Below, piece after piece: positions 6,660 to 15,146 of a stretch of 41,307 nt of DNA (position 1 is the stretch's first letter; every line of letters begins with the position of its first letter). The stretch is from the NCBI GenBank assembly GCA_018646985.1, contig JABGTR010000023.1:1-41307 (forward strand). Direction: 5' to 3'. The notes below the pieces were generated by a model, which made no database searches, had not been told where the DNA came from, and saw only the letters and a list, made by a program, of their open reading frames with translations. Source of the DNA: Minisyncoccota bacterium (GTDB taxonomy: Bacteria > Patescibacteriota > Microgenomatia > UBA1400 > PJMF01). The position numbers were made by a program, and so were the translations under genes.

Positions 6660-7223
6660 CTAATTATCCTCAGTTGCCAATTGGCTAGCCACCACATAAG
6701 ATAACTCTATTGGAAACTGATCTAAAAACTTTTTAAAAAACTCTGTGTCACCGCCATTCCAGAGACGGACCATGATCTTAGTAATTTGACCATAATTAAG
6801 CCCGATAGAACTTAAAACATTCATGATCCATGGCCGATACTTCTGCCTATTTCTCAAATTTTTCATCAAAACTGCGTAAATAGGATTGATGTCTAAAGCT
6901 GTCGCCACTGCAAAAATATGAGAGGCCATCACCCCAATGAGCTCGGCATCAATTTGATCATCTTCTCCCAATCTTAAAACAGCTTTTAACTCGTAAAGTA
7001 AATCTCTAGCCACTAACTCCTCAGCATGATCAACAGCAGCAGCAGCTTCTTTTATTCTAGCGATGGTTAATTCATTTGCCGGAGCATCTATTTCAAAGAA
7101 ACTCATTAGGCTTGTTATTGATGCATCGCCCAACCGAAACATATCATTCCAATAATGAAGTAAGTCTCCAAACTCAGCTACGACATTGACTCTATCTTCT
7201 ACTTCCTTGTCCAAAAATTCCAA
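6660..7223 (-). CDS. Helical protein of unknown function
   Basis: 187 residues, no recognised family. It appears all helical and acidic, without membrane segments or Cys. It is flanked by the DHFR-like gene and the dTMP kinase fusion, with a terminator-like hairpin on each side, so it may be transcribed alone. Its place in the nucleotide cluster gives no clear function. Confidence 0.7.
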   Translation of the reverse strand: MEFLDKEVEDRVNVVAEFGDLLHYWNDMFRLGDASITSLMSFFEIDAPANELTIARIKEAAAAVDHAEELVARDLLYELKAVLRLGEDDQIDAELIGVMASHIFAVATALDINPIYAVLMKNLRNRQKYRPWIMNVLSSIGLNYGQITKIMVRLWNGGDTEFFKKFLDQFPIELSYVVASQLATEDN

Positions 7224-7257
7224 TAACTCATTAATAGGTTGTGGTTTGAAAATCTTT

Positions 7258-7279
7258 AAAACACTACAAACTGTGGTGT
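7258..7279 (-). terminator. Weak terminator after the DHFR-like gene
   Basis: In the minus direction ACACCACA-GTT-TGTAGTGT with one mismatch is followed by TTT. It lies 8 nt after the stop of 7287..7805. Confidence 0.4.
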
Positions 7280-7286
7280 ATACTAT

Positions 7287-7805
7287 TTAGCTACTCACCG
7301 AATACTCTAATAAAATAGTCTGTTTTGAGAGTTGTTTAGTCGATTCTAACTTCAGTTTAACATCCAAATCCTGATTTAATAATCTAACCCCATCACCAAA
7401 CAATATTGGCTCAACCGTTAAGTATAGTTTATCCACTACTCCAGCCTGCATAAACATGGTGTAGATGCTGGATCCACCAGCAATGACAACATTTCGTGCA
7501 CCTTCTTTTTCTAATCGATCAAGTAACTCCTGAGGATTTTCATCAGTTCCACTAGCTCGAATAATATCTGGCTTATGATTTACAAATTCTTGAGGAGATC
7601 TAGTGTATATTTCCCATCTAGAATCACGCGGGTGTTTTCTAAATGTTTGAAAAGTCTTAGAACCCATCACGATCACATCAGCGCTCTTTATTTTTTCCAC
7701 ATAGAACTTTTTATCCTCTTCTGAAGTCCAGTCAAAAGATCTATCGTCAATATCTCTAGCAATGAATCCATCTGCTGTGAATGCTGCAATTAGAAAACAA
7801 TGCAT
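7287..7805 (-). CDS. Dihydrofolate reductase-family protein
   Basis: 172 residues with DHFR/RibD-C signatures: CFLIAAFTADGFIARD at the N-terminus, VIVMGSKTFQTF for the NADPH site, and VVIAGGSSIYTMFMQAGVVD before the C-terminal strand region (LYLTVEPILFGDGV). Likely reduces dihydrofolate to tetrahydrofolate, which a ThyA-type thymidylate synthase needs to regenerate its cofactor; thyA is nearby. It starts 18 bp downstream of dut and is probably cotranscribed. The RibD-like branch of the superfamily cannot be excluded. Confidence 0.85.
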   Translation of the reverse strand: MHCFLIAAFTADGFIARDIDDRSFDWTSEEDKKFYVEKIKSADVIVMGSKTFQTFRKHPRDSRWEIYTRSPQEFVNHKPDIIRASGTDENPQELLDRLEKEGARNVVIAGGSSIYTMFMQAGVVDKLYLTVEPILFGDGVRLLNQDLDVKLKLESTKQLSKQTILLEYSVSS

Positions 7806-7823
7806 AAGTTTATTCCTTTAAAA

Positions 7824-8252
7824 CTAAATCCCAGTTGACCCAAATCCACCTCGGTCATTATTATTTAATTCTATCACTCCTTCAACTTCTACTTTTTCTC
7901 TAGAGAGAATAATCAACTGAACAATTCGCTCACCTTTTTTAACTGTTACTTCTTGATCTGTAAAATTAAATAAGACTGCTCGATACTCGTCATTATCTCC
8001 ACAGTAATCCTCATCACCCACTCCAATTCCATTAGCCATCATCAAGCCTCTTTTATGCAAAGAACTACGAGCTGCAAGTAAAGCCCAATAATTTTCTGGC
8101 AATTCTAAAGCAATGTTGAGCGGCACATAACCAATTTTCCCAGGTGAAATAGCCACATCTACTCGTGCATAAAGATCTAGCGCTGCCGCTTTATCAGTTT
8201 TGTATTCTGGCAGAGGTAATGTTTCATCAAAACGCTTAATCTTAAGTTTCAT
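7824..8252 (-). CDS. dut: dUTP diphosphatase
   Basis: 142 residues, trimeric dUTPase length. The five motifs can be followed: AAALDLYA (1), ARSSLHKRGL (2), GVGDEDYCGDNDEYRAVLFN (3, the catalytic Asp/Tyr region, longer than usual), KGERIVQLII (4) and RGGFGSTG (5, P-loop-like tail). It hydrolyses dUTP to dUMP, which feeds the divergently transcribed thymidylate synthase and keeps uracil out of DNA. A TATACT -10 box sits 9 nt before the ATG. Confidence 0.95.
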   Translation of the reverse strand: MKLKIKRFDETLPLPEYKTDKAAALDLYARVDVAISPGKIGYVPLNIALELPENYWALLAARSSLHKRGLMMANGIGVGDEDYCGDNDEYRAVLFNFTDQEVTVKKGERIVQLIILSREKVEVEGVIELNNNDRGGFGSTGI

Positions 8253-8261
8253 CTTGAGATG

Positions 8262-8267
8262 AGTATA
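8262..8267 (-). promoter_or_regulatory. -10 box of the dut-DHFR unit
   Basis: Minus-strand TATACT, 9 nt from the dut ATG, giving a very short or absent leader. The 62-bp divergent gap also holds the start region of thyA. Confidence 0.4.
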
Positions 8268-8314
8268 GCATTTATCAGCTCAACTTTTATTGGTCGATAT
8301 GGTACAACTTTCAT

Positions 8315-9235
8315 ATGCTAACTGTTCCTTCAGACCCTCAAATTAAGAAGACTCCTCATTACGATTATCACAATACACTTAAGTTAATTTTAGAAGAGGG
8401 CACTCGAGTTAAATCTCAAACTGGGACTGATACTCTGACCTACATTGCGCCACCCGCAATGCGCTTTGATCTGGAAAATGGTTTTCCCCTAATTACTGAG
8501 CGTAATATGGCTCCAGACTTTAAAAAAGTACCGACTGTCTGGAAGCAAGCTCTGGGAGAAATTATTGGTTTTATTAATGGGGCTCGCACTCAAGAAGAAC
8601 TCCAATCTTATGGTTGCCATTGGTGGCGACACTGGGTAACTGAGAAAAAATGCCACAAGCGAGGCTTGGAAACTGGTGATCTTGGCCCTGGTTCTTATGG
8701 GGCAGCTTTTCATGACTTTCCCACTGCCGAAGGCACCAACTACAACCAAATCCAAAACATCGTCGAGCAAATCATCGAGCTGCCCCATCTCAAAACCCAC
8801 TTTATTTCACCTTGGATTCCTCAGTACATCGTCCGCGGTGAAGGTAAGCAACAAAAAGTGGTCGTCTGTCCTTGTCATGGTTGGATGCATATCCTCATCC
8901 AAAACGGAAAACTCCACCTCCACATGTTCCAACGCTCAGGAGATGTGCCAATTGGTGTCCCCTCCAACATGGTCCAGTATGCTGCTTTGACGATGATGTT
9001 GGCTCAGGTAACTGGCTATAAACCCGGTACTTATATCCATACCATCTCCGATGCTCATATCTATGTCGACCAAGTAGAAACAGTTAAAAAAGTTCTTGAA
9101 CGAAAGCCAAGACCTTTCCCGACTATGAAACTTAGCACCGATAATAAAGATATTTTTAAATTTAGAATCGAAGACTTTGAGCTAAGTGATTATGACCCCT
9201 ATCCAGGTATTAAAAATATTCCCGTAGCGATCTAG
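8315..9235 (+). CDS. thyA: Thymidylate synthase, ThyA type
   Basis: 306 residues. Makes dTMP from dUMP with methylene-tetrahydrofolate. Features: RVKSQTGTDTLTYIAPPAMR (entry of the fold), the catalytic Cys in VVVCPCHGWMHILI, dUMP-binding FQRSGDVPIGVPSNMVQYA (canonical QRSCD has Gly for Cys here) and YIHTISDAHIYVDQ. Divergent from dut/DHFR, which supply dUMP and recycle folate. The middle of the gene is visibly more GC-rich than its flanks. Confidence 0.95.
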   Translation: MLTVPSDPQIKKTPHYDYHNTLKLILEEGTRVKSQTGTDTLTYIAPPAMRFDLENGFPLITERNMAPDFKKVPTVWKQALGEIIGFINGARTQEELQSYGCHWWRHWVTEKKCHKRGLETGDLGPGSYGAAFHDFPTAEGTNYNQIQNIVEQIIELPHLKTHFISPWIPQYIVRGEGKQQKVVVCPCHGWMHILIQNGKLHLHMFQRSGDVPIGVPSNMVQYAALTMMLAQVTGYKPGTYIHTISDAHIYVDQVETVKKVLERKPRPFPTMKLSTDNKDIFKFRIEDFELSDYDPYPGIKNIPVAI

Positions 9236-9262
9236 AGTTTTAGTAAAAACCTTGAGCCTTGA

Positions 9263-9285
9263 AAATGGTACCATTTTGGTACCAA
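9263..9285. promoter_or_regulatory. Double palindrome, two TGGTACCA sites one helical turn apart
   Basis: AAATGGTACCATTT (9263-9276) is a perfect 14-bp palindrome and TTGGTACCAA (9276-9285) a perfect 10-bp palindrome. Their centres are exactly 11 bp apart. This looks like tandem operator sites on one DNA face, in the 133-bp gap between thyA and the HIT gene, about 45 bp upstream of the -10 box at 9330. Confidence 0.55.
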
Positions 9286-9317
9286 TATAAAGGATATGTA
9301 ACTGACCATTGGTAATC

Positions 9318-9335
9318 ATACAATTTTTGTATAAT
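9318..9335 (+). promoter_or_regulatory. -10 box of the HIT gene with overlapping dyad
   Basis: TATAAT at 9330-9335, overlapped by the perfect dyad ATACAA-TTT-TTGTAT (9318-9332). No convincing -35 at 16-18 bp, consistent with an activated or regulated promoter. Confidence 0.45.
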
Positions 9336-9368
9336 TCTAAAGGATAAAAAATAAATAAAGATCAAATT

Positions 9369-9833
9369 ATGAAAAATAAACACGTTGATCTAGATAATGC
9401 TCGAAATGATGAGCAACGAGTAATAATGCAAGAAATAATTGACGCTGATCACTGTCCCTTTTGCTTAGAAAATTTTGTTAAATACAACAACCAATCTTTT
9501 CTCAAAGAAACTGAGCACTGGTTTATCACTACTAACAAATGGCCTTATAAAAACACCAAGTATCATCTCCTCATCGTGCTTAAAAAGCATAAGGAAATGC
9601 TGAGTGAATTGACTGCTGTAGAGGGTGCTGAACTAATGGAAATTCTAGCCTTTGCGGAGGAATACACCCAAGCTCCTGGTGGTGGCTTTGCGATGCGCTT
9701 TGGCGACACAGATTACTCAGCTGGGACTGTCTCCCACCTCCATGCCCAATTCATCGTCCCCGATATAAATGCCCCAGGTTTCAAGCCCACTAGATTTAAG
9801 ATTGGGAAGGACAAGGTGAAACGCGAAGCGTAA
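9369..9833 (+). CDS. HIT-like nucleotide-binding protein
   Basis: 154 residues. A CPFC pair near residue 30 and the late motif SHLHAQFIVPD match the histidine triad superfamily (HxHxQ/H; GalT-like variant with Gln). The middle strand LLIVLKKHKEMLSEL is typical of HIT proteins. Members hydrolyse or transfer nucleotides from substrates such as Ap4A or AMP-lysine. It has its own promoter region with palindromes, separate from thyA. Substrate unknown. Confidence 0.85.
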   Translation: MKNKHVDLDNARNDEQRVIMQEIIDADHCPFCLENFVKYNNQSFLKETEHWFITTNKWPYKNTKYHLLIVLKKHKEMLSELTAVEGAELMEILAFAEEYTQAPGGGFAMRFGDTDYSAGTVSHLHAQFIVPDINAPGFKPTRFKIGKDKVKREA

Positions 9834-9835
9834 TT

Positions 9836-10672
9836 CTAGAGCTTAACCTTCACCAGCTCCACACCCTGGCTCTTCATCAACTCCGCTCCATCCAAGACTG
9901 AATAACCATCTTTGTAGAAGACTCTTTTGATGCCTGAGTAAGCCACTAGTCGTGCACAAAATGGACATGGGAAAGTCGTCGCATACAAATCTGCCCCTTT
10001 GAGTGAAATTCCTTCAGCAGCTGCTTTGGCAATTACCGCTTCCTCCGCATGCAGAGAACTGGAAACCTCCATCGCTTCACCCCTACTAAAATTTACCCTA
10101 GGGTCACCATTGATATACTGAATCTGATCTGAAGGAGCGTGTTTATTATGAGCAATTGAGATCAACTCACCATCTTTAGCCACCGCAGCGGCTGTTTGGC
10201 GCCACCAGTCAGCACTTTTTCCAGCTTCTTTAACTGCCCCTCCCATTAGTCTTTGATGTAATTCATCCACTGTCACTTCTTCATCTGGAGATACATCCTG
10301 TTTCTGCTTAGTTTTAGATCCACTCCAGCGCAAGAAAATTGAATCATACTTTATATCTTGCCCAGGAAAAAATTCTGCTTGCAACCAGTCGCTAATCTCA
10401 TCTTCTGGCATGATGATCTGCTGATACTCATCTAAGTCTTTTTTAAACTGCAGATGAATAATCTGGCGCTCTGGAAAGAGAGTTTGTAATGAATCTATAA
10501 TCTGCTTAGTTTCTAAAGCCCGAATATCTTTTTGGATAGATCTAAACTGCTCATCTAAAATTTCTTTATCAACAATTACTAAATCTGCCTCTGGGTATTT
10601 TTCAAAAAGATTAATGTAACCAGCATGAATCACCGGCACATAAGTCACAATTGCAGTTTTATTTGTCGCCAT
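9836..10672 (-). CDS. dCMP/cytidine deaminase-family protein with an extra N-terminal domain
   Basis: 278 residues from ATG 10672, chosen because GAGGAG lies about 9 nt upstream; the track's 10687 start is a TTG. The C-terminal half holds the zinc deaminase signature HAEEAVIAKAAAEG and PCPFCARLVAYSGI. The first 120 residues (AIVTYVPVIHAGYINLFEKY, then ADLVIVDKEIL) resemble a nucleotidyltransferase Rossmann start in which HxGH has become HAGY. The usual dCMP deaminase is about 150 residues. It overlaps the true nucleotidyltransferase gene by 14 bp. A role in dUMP supply for thyA is plausible. Confidence 0.85.
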   Translation of the reverse strand: MATNKTAIVTYVPVIHAGYINLFEKYPEADLVIVDKEILDEQFRSIQKDIRALETKQIIDSLQTLFPERQIIHLQFKKDLDEYQQIIMPEDEISDWLQAEFFPGQDIKYDSIFLRWSGSKTKQKQDVSPDEEVTVDELHQRLMGGAVKEAGKSADWWRQTAAAVAKDGELISIAHNKHAPSDQIQYINGDPRVNFSRGEAMEVSSSLHAEEAVIAKAAAEGISLKGADLYATTFPCPFCARLVAYSGIKRVFYKDGYSVLDGAELMKSQGVELVKVKL

Positions 10673-11225
10673 TTTTAAGCTCCTCAATCATCTCTTCCAT
10701 AACTTTTACAAATTTTTTACTGAGTGTCTTGGTGATCTCTTTGGCGGCTCCAATCTGTAAACGACGCAACTTAGCACTAGTAGAAGTCGTTGCCATTGGC
10801 TCCAGCACCACCACCTCTCCACAGATAGTCTGCAAATGATCAATTTGATCTTGAGTATATGTCTTGTCAGTAGCTATCAACACATCGGGTCTAATCAGCT
10901 CAATTAAATTATATTTAGGAACTTTTAATTTCTTTAAAACCACATAATCAACTGAGGATAAGAACATCATCATCTCCAGACGCTCTTCTTCTGGAACTAC
11001 TGGCCGATTGGGTCCCTTGCGTTTCTGAACCTTCTTATCACTATCTACCCCTACAATCAGCACGTCACCAAACTTTTTTGCTTCCTGACAGTAACGCCCA
11101 TGACCAATGTGAACCATGTCAAAACTACCCTGAGTTAAAACAATAGTCTTACCTTGTTTGCGCAATTTTTTAATAATTGGAATAATTTTTTGAGATTGAA
11201 GAATGACTTTATCTGATTTGATCAC
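10659..11225 (-). CDS. Cytidylyltransferase-fold nucleotidyltransferase
   Basis: 188 residues. TIVLTQGSFDMVHIGHGRYC gives the HxGH catalytic motif, followed by DVLIVGVDSDKKVQKRKG and RPVVPEEERLEMM, as in TagD and RfaE C-terminal domains. Such enzymes activate sugar phosphates, polyol phosphates or cofactors with CTP or ATP. Here it overlaps the deaminase and lies 18 bp after nadE, so a role in nucleotide or cofactor metabolism is as likely as envelope precursor synthesis. Confidence 0.85.
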   Translation of the reverse strand: MIKSDKVILQSQKIIPIIKKLRKQGKTIVLTQGSFDMVHIGHGRYCQEAKKFGDVLIVGVDSDKKVQKRKGPNRPVVPEEERLEMMMFLSSVDYVVLKKLKVPKYNLIELIRPDVLIATDKTYTQDQIDHLQTICGEVVVLEPMATTSTSAKLRRLQIGAAKEITKTLSKKFVKVMEEMIEELKNGDK

Positions 11226-11243
11226 GAGTCTAATTGTACATAA

Positions 11244-11984
11244 TTAAATACTGTACGGCACCTGCTGCTTAAACTTCATCTGCTCGACTCGTTGAATCAC
11301 TTTTTGGATTAACTCTGGCTCGACCCCCTCGATTCCAATCGCTGCGACTGGTTTCTTCTCATCTATCAGCTGCGCCAATACTTGATCAGCCACTTCATAA
11401 GAAAAACCCAGCTCTTGCTCATCAGTTTGACCTGCCCATAGATCTGCTGAGGGTGACTTAGCTATTACTGATGCTGGCAAATTAAAAGTCTCAGCCAGTT
11501 GCCTAACCTGAGTTTTATATAAATGCGCAATTGGCTCTAAGTCACTAGCTTCATCTCCAAAACGAGTAAAATAACCCAAGTATTTCTCTGACTTATTCTC
11601 TGTTCCACAAACTAGAGCGTTATTTTTTTTGGCCAAATCATAAAGCATCATCATTCTAGTCCGAGCCATTAAGTTACCAAATCTAACTTTATCACTCATC
11701 TCCACTCCAGCTGTCTGAGCTGCTGCATCTACAACAGATTTAATATTAATAACTTGCCAATTCTCTTGAGGTATTTGGTTAAAATCCAAAATAAGTTTGC
11801 CATCACTTAAATCTTGATCACTATAAGGCAACATGACTGGAATAATATTATCTGCCCCCAGAGCTTGAGTTGCTAGAGTTAAGGATACAGCCGAGTCAAT
11901 CCCGCCAGAAACACCAATGACCGCCTTTTGTTTACTGGCATTTTTAAAAGTTTGAGCAAGAAACTGAGTGATCTCTTTTTTCAT
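11244..11984 (-). CDS. nadE: NH3-dependent NAD+ synthetase
   Basis: 246 residues, ammonia-dependent form without a glutaminase domain. PP-loop ATP site AVIGVSGGIDSAVSLTLA; later CGTENKSEKYLGYFTRFGD and KSPSADLWAGQTDEQELGF are diagnostic. Converts deamido-NAD to NAD. The ATG overlaps the stop of orf99 (ATGA). With nadD two genes upstream it completes NAD from nicotinate mononucleotide. Confidence 0.96.
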   Translation of the reverse strand: MKKEITQFLAQTFKNASKQKAVIGVSGGIDSAVSLTLATQALGADNIIPVMLPYSDQDLSDGKLILDFNQIPQENWQVINIKSVVDAAAQTAGVEMSDKVRFGNLMARTRMMMLYDLAKKNNALVCGTENKSEKYLGYFTRFGDEASDLEPIAHLYKTQVRQLAETFNLPASVIAKSPSADLWAGQTDEQELGFSYEVADQVLAQLIDEKKPVAAIGIEGVEPELIQKVIQRVEQMKFKQQVPYSI

Positions 11985-12280
11985 GAATTCTTTACTCCCA
12001 CACTATAAATTAACGGAAATATTTTCTTGGCTTCGCCCCAAAATTTCTCTGACAGCTTTTCTGAGTATTTGCTGAAAGCACCTCTACCCATTGCCGAACA
12101 CAAACGCCGATCCCAATCCCGGATTACATCAACTACCTTCTGCCCCACCTGGTGAAACTCTACCCCATGTTTTTTTTGGTCAGCCTCATAATCTTGGTGA
12201 ACCTGCAAAAACTCTGCAAATAACTCTTTGTTTTGCTCCTGCATTTTAGAAAAATATTCTTTGTATTTGGTGGCAGCCAT
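11981..12280 (-). CDS. Conserved-looking 99-residue protein between nadD and nadE
   Basis: No recognised family. Helical and charged, with aromatic residues (KYKEYFSKMQEQNKELFAEF, then VVDVIRDWDRRLCSAMGRGA). No signal or membrane segment. It starts 11 bp after nadD and overlaps nadE by ATGA. Tight sandwiching suggests translation coupled to the NAD genes and possibly an accessory role, which is inference. Confidence 0.8.
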   Translation of the reverse strand: MAATKYKEYFSKMQEQNKELFAEFLQVHQDYEADQKKHGVEFHQVGQKVVDVIRDWDRRLCSAMGRGAFSKYSEKLSEKFWGEAKKIFPLIYSVGVKNS

Positions 12281-12291
12281 GGTGAGATCCC

Positions 12292-12852
12292 TTACTGATA
12301 AAGTTTATTCTCTTTAATATACTCAGCTATTTTTAGATCTACTAGCCCAGAAATACCTTCTCCCTTATCTAAAGCCCGACGAACTTTTGTCGATGAAGCT
12401 ACTACCTCTGGAAAACCGATCAATAAATTTATTCCCGCGAATGATTGCTCCAAAACAAATCCTTGTCTAGGATAAACATGAACTCCAAACTCACTGATGA
12501 TCTGCTGATAAAAATCCCAATCACCAAAAGTAGGTAAATTATCAGCTCCAATCACCCATGAAAAATCATGTTCTGGATAATTTTTGGCAAATTCAACTAA
12601 AGTTGGATAAGTAAAACTAACATCTTGATACTCCATCAACTTGGTTCCTGGTGTCAAAATCAACTCGACCATTTTTTTACGGTGCTCGTAAGCAGCCATC
12701 TGCCATTTTCCCAATCTGTCTGCCCAAGGGTGAGTGTAGACAGGGATATACCAAACTTCATCCACAATGGAGTGCTCGATCATTTTCTGCGCAATTTGCT
12801 GATGTCCAAGATGGGGTGGATCAAATGCTCCACCAAAGAGTGCGACTTTCAT
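12292..12852 (-). CDS. nadD: Nicotinate-nucleotide adenylyltransferase
   Basis: 186 residues. N-terminal KVALFGGAFDPPHLGHQQIA has the nucleotidyltransferase HxGH site in NadD form, followed by VDEVWYIPVYTHPW. C-terminal VVASSTKVRRALDKGEGISG matches the ISSTxxR motif, where VASSTKVR stands in its place. Adenylates NaMN to deamido-NAD. It starts 9 bp after topA. Confidence 0.94.
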   Translation of the reverse strand: MKVALFGGAFDPPHLGHQQIAQKMIEHSIVDEVWYIPVYTHPWADRLGKWQMAAYEHRKKMVELILTPGTKLMEYQDVSFTYPTLVEFAKNYPEHDFSWVIGADNLPTFGDWDFYQQIISEFGVHVYPRQGFVLEQSFAGINLLIGFPEVVASSTKVRRALDKGEGISGLVDLKIAEYIKENKLYQ

Positions 12853-12861
12853 AGCTGGTGC

Positions 12862-15066
12862 TTATTTCTTTTTGCTCTTTTTAGTTTTTTTAGCAGGAGC
12901 TTTCTTAGTCGTTTTTTTAACCTTACCCTTAGTGCTTTTTTTCTTACTTGCTGCTCGAGCTTTTTTGCGTTCTTCTCTGGCTTTTTGCTGAATGGCCCAT
13001 TCTTCTTTAGTAACTCTCAAGTCAGGATCTGGTTTTCCCCAACTGGCCCAGTCACATTTTGGATAGTTGCCGCAGCCATAGAAAGATTTTCCCCAACGGC
13101 TAGGCTTAACCACCACGTCTCCTTTTTGACACAATGGGCACAACTGACCCTCCAACTTCTCAACAATGTTCTCAGTAAACTTACAGTCTGGGAAACGACT
13201 ACAGCTAATGAACTTGCCAAAGCGACCAGTTCTAATTACTAACTCACCGCGTTCATCTTTGTTCTCTGCCTTGCCGCAGTCAGGACATGGTTTGTCTAGC
13301 TTCTCAACTGGAATTTTAGTTCTTTCAGCATTTTCTGAGACCTCACCAATCTTCTTCTCAAAAGGCTTGTAGAATGCCCCCATCACTTTGCGCCACTCTT
13401 TTTCTCCACGGGCAATTCTGTCCAAATCTTCTTCCATCTCGGCAGTAAAATCATAATCTACAATATCAGCAAAATTTTTGACTAAGAAATCACTGACCGT
13501 AGTTCCAATCGAGGTAGGCTTAAACTTCTTATCCTCTCGCTCGACATAACCACGATCTTGAATAACTGAAATAATACTGGCATAAGTACTTGGTCTACCA
13601 ATGCCTAGTTTTTCAAGTTCTTTAACCAAACTAGCATCGTTGAAACGAGCTGGTGGCTGAGTAAATTTCTGAGCTGTATTTAGATCCTGATAAAAAAGAT
13701 CTTGCTCCTCTTTCACATCAGGTAAAATCTTGTCGGTTCCACTGGGGAACAACTTCATCCAACCATCAAATTTTAAAATAGAACCAGAGGTTTTGAGAGT
13801 TGCTTCTTTAAACACTTGGCTATCTTGAGCGGTGGCAGTAATTAAAATCTTAGTCTGATCATAAATTGCTCGGCTCATTTGGCTGGATACAAATCTACGC
13901 CAGATTAAATCATAAAGACGAGCGTGACGATCAGTAAATTTCGAGCTCCGACCTAAAATATCATCACCTGACAACTTCACATCTGTGACTCTGACTGCCT
14001 CATGAGCTTCTTGGGCATTTTTAGCCTTACTCTTAAAAACTGGTGCCTTCTCCGGTAAATACTCGTCACCATAAGTAGCTTTAATATGATCCTTAGCCAT
14101 CGCTAGAGCTTGGTTAGACAAGGTAACTGAGTCAGTTCGGTGATAGGTAATCAAACCTTCTTCGTAGAGATGCTGAGCCATCATCATGGTTTGCTTACTA
14201 GTCATGCCTAATCTAGTAGCTGCTTGCTGCTGCAGGGTTGAAGTTGTAAAAGGAGCTAAACTCCAACGACGACGTTCTTTTCTATCGACATCACTGATCT
14301 GGTATTGAGCTGTTTTCAGCGCTTCAGCTACACCAGTCACGTCTGCTTCACTAATCGGCTCGTACTTACCCTGGTCAAGCTTCATCACTCTAGAAATCAA
14401 AATATTTGAAGATAACTCTTCTGGGGCCTTGCCTTCCACAAAAACTTGAGCTGCTGGCTGGTCTTCGACATTAACTGCCACATCTACTTCCCAATACTCA
14501 TCTGGCTTAAAGGCTTCAATTTCCTTTTCTCGCTCGACAATCAAACGCAAAGCTGGCGACTGAACTCTTCCAGCCGATAAACCTCGTCTAATTTTTTTCC
14601 ATAAAACTGGAGAGATTTTATAACCCACTAGCCTATCCAAAATTCTTCTGGCTTGTTGAGCATCAACTAAATTTAAAGCAATCTTGCCTGGTTTTTTCAT
14701 GGCCGCTAAAACTGCGGTCTTGGTTATTTCGTTAAAAGTAACTCTAATAAATTCTGGTTTGTTCTTATCTTTACTACTCTCAATAATATATTTAACATGC
14801 CAAGCGATTGCCTCCCCCTCACGGTCAGGGTCCATCGCTAGGTAAACTTTATCAGCAGATTTGGCGATTCTTTTTAAATTGTTAGCTATTTTTTTCTTAC
14901 CATCAACTACTTCATAAGTTGGCTCAAAGTTATTCTCAACATCAACACCCAACTTCTTTGGTAAATCACGAATATGACCTACTGAAGCCTCCACCTGAAA
15001 ACCTGCGCCTAAAAAAGATTTCAATTTTTTAGTTTTAGCAGGAGATTCGACGATAACTAGATTCAT
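12862..15066 (-). CDS. topA: DNA topoisomerase I (type IA)
   Basis: 734 residues. Toprim domain at the start (NLVIVESPAKTKKLKSFLG, then AMDPDREGEAIAWHVKYI). The active-site Tyr lies in EEGLITYHRTDSVTLS. Two C-terminal four-Cys zinc ribbons (CPDCGKAENK..CSRFPDC and CPLCQKGDVV..CGNYPKC) lead to a Lys-rich tail (TKGKVKKTTKKAPAKK). Relaxes negative supercoils behind polymerases. First gene of a run continuing into nadD, orf99, nadE, a nucleotidyltransferase and the deaminase. Confidence 0.98.
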   Translation of the reverse strand: MNLVIVESPAKTKKLKSFLGAGFQVEASVGHIRDLPKKLGVDVENNFEPTYEVVDGKKKIANNLKRIAKSADKVYLAMDPDREGEAIAWHVKYIIESSKDKNKPEFIRVTFNEITKTAVLAAMKKPGKIALNLVDAQQARRILDRLVGYKISPVLWKKIRRGLSAGRVQSPALRLIVEREKEIEAFKPDEYWEVDVAVNVEDQPAAQVFVEGKAPEELSSNILISRVMKLDQGKYEPISEADVTGVAEALKTAQYQISDVDRKERRRWSLAPFTTSTLQQQAATRLGMTSKQTMMMAQHLYEEGLITYHRTDSVTLSNQALAMAKDHIKATYGDEYLPEKAPVFKSKAKNAQEAHEAVRVTDVKLSGDDILGRSSKFTDRHARLYDLIWRRFVSSQMSRAIYDQTKILITATAQDSQVFKEATLKTSGSILKFDGWMKLFPSGTDKILPDVKEEQDLFYQDLNTAQKFTQPPARFNDASLVKELEKLGIGRPSTYASIISVIQDRGYVEREDKKFKPTSIGTTVSDFLVKNFADIVDYDFTAEMEEDLDRIARGEKEWRKVMGAFYKPFEKKIGEVSENAERTKIPVEKLDKPCPDCGKAENKDERGELVIRTGRFGKFISCSRFPDCKFTENIVEKLEGQLCPLCQKGDVVVKPSRWGKSFYGCGNYPKCDWASWGKPDPDLRVTKEEWAIQQKAREERKKARAASKKKSTKGKVKKTTKKAPAKKTKKSKKK

Positions 15067-15146
15067 ATTACGGGCCCTGTTTTTTCAAGTGATAACGAAG
15101 AAAAAATAGCTGGCACGCAAAATGAGTTGTATTTATTCATAGTGAT

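Noticed and set aside
8489-8990. ORFs inside thyA on both strands
   Set aside because: Fully inside a gene with clear ThyA motifs; no family resemblance.
12625-13242. Plus-strand ORF of 205 residues over nadD/topA
   Set aside because: Shadow of well-supported nadD and topA; low-complexity Phe/Ser composition from the reverse of Lys-rich coding.
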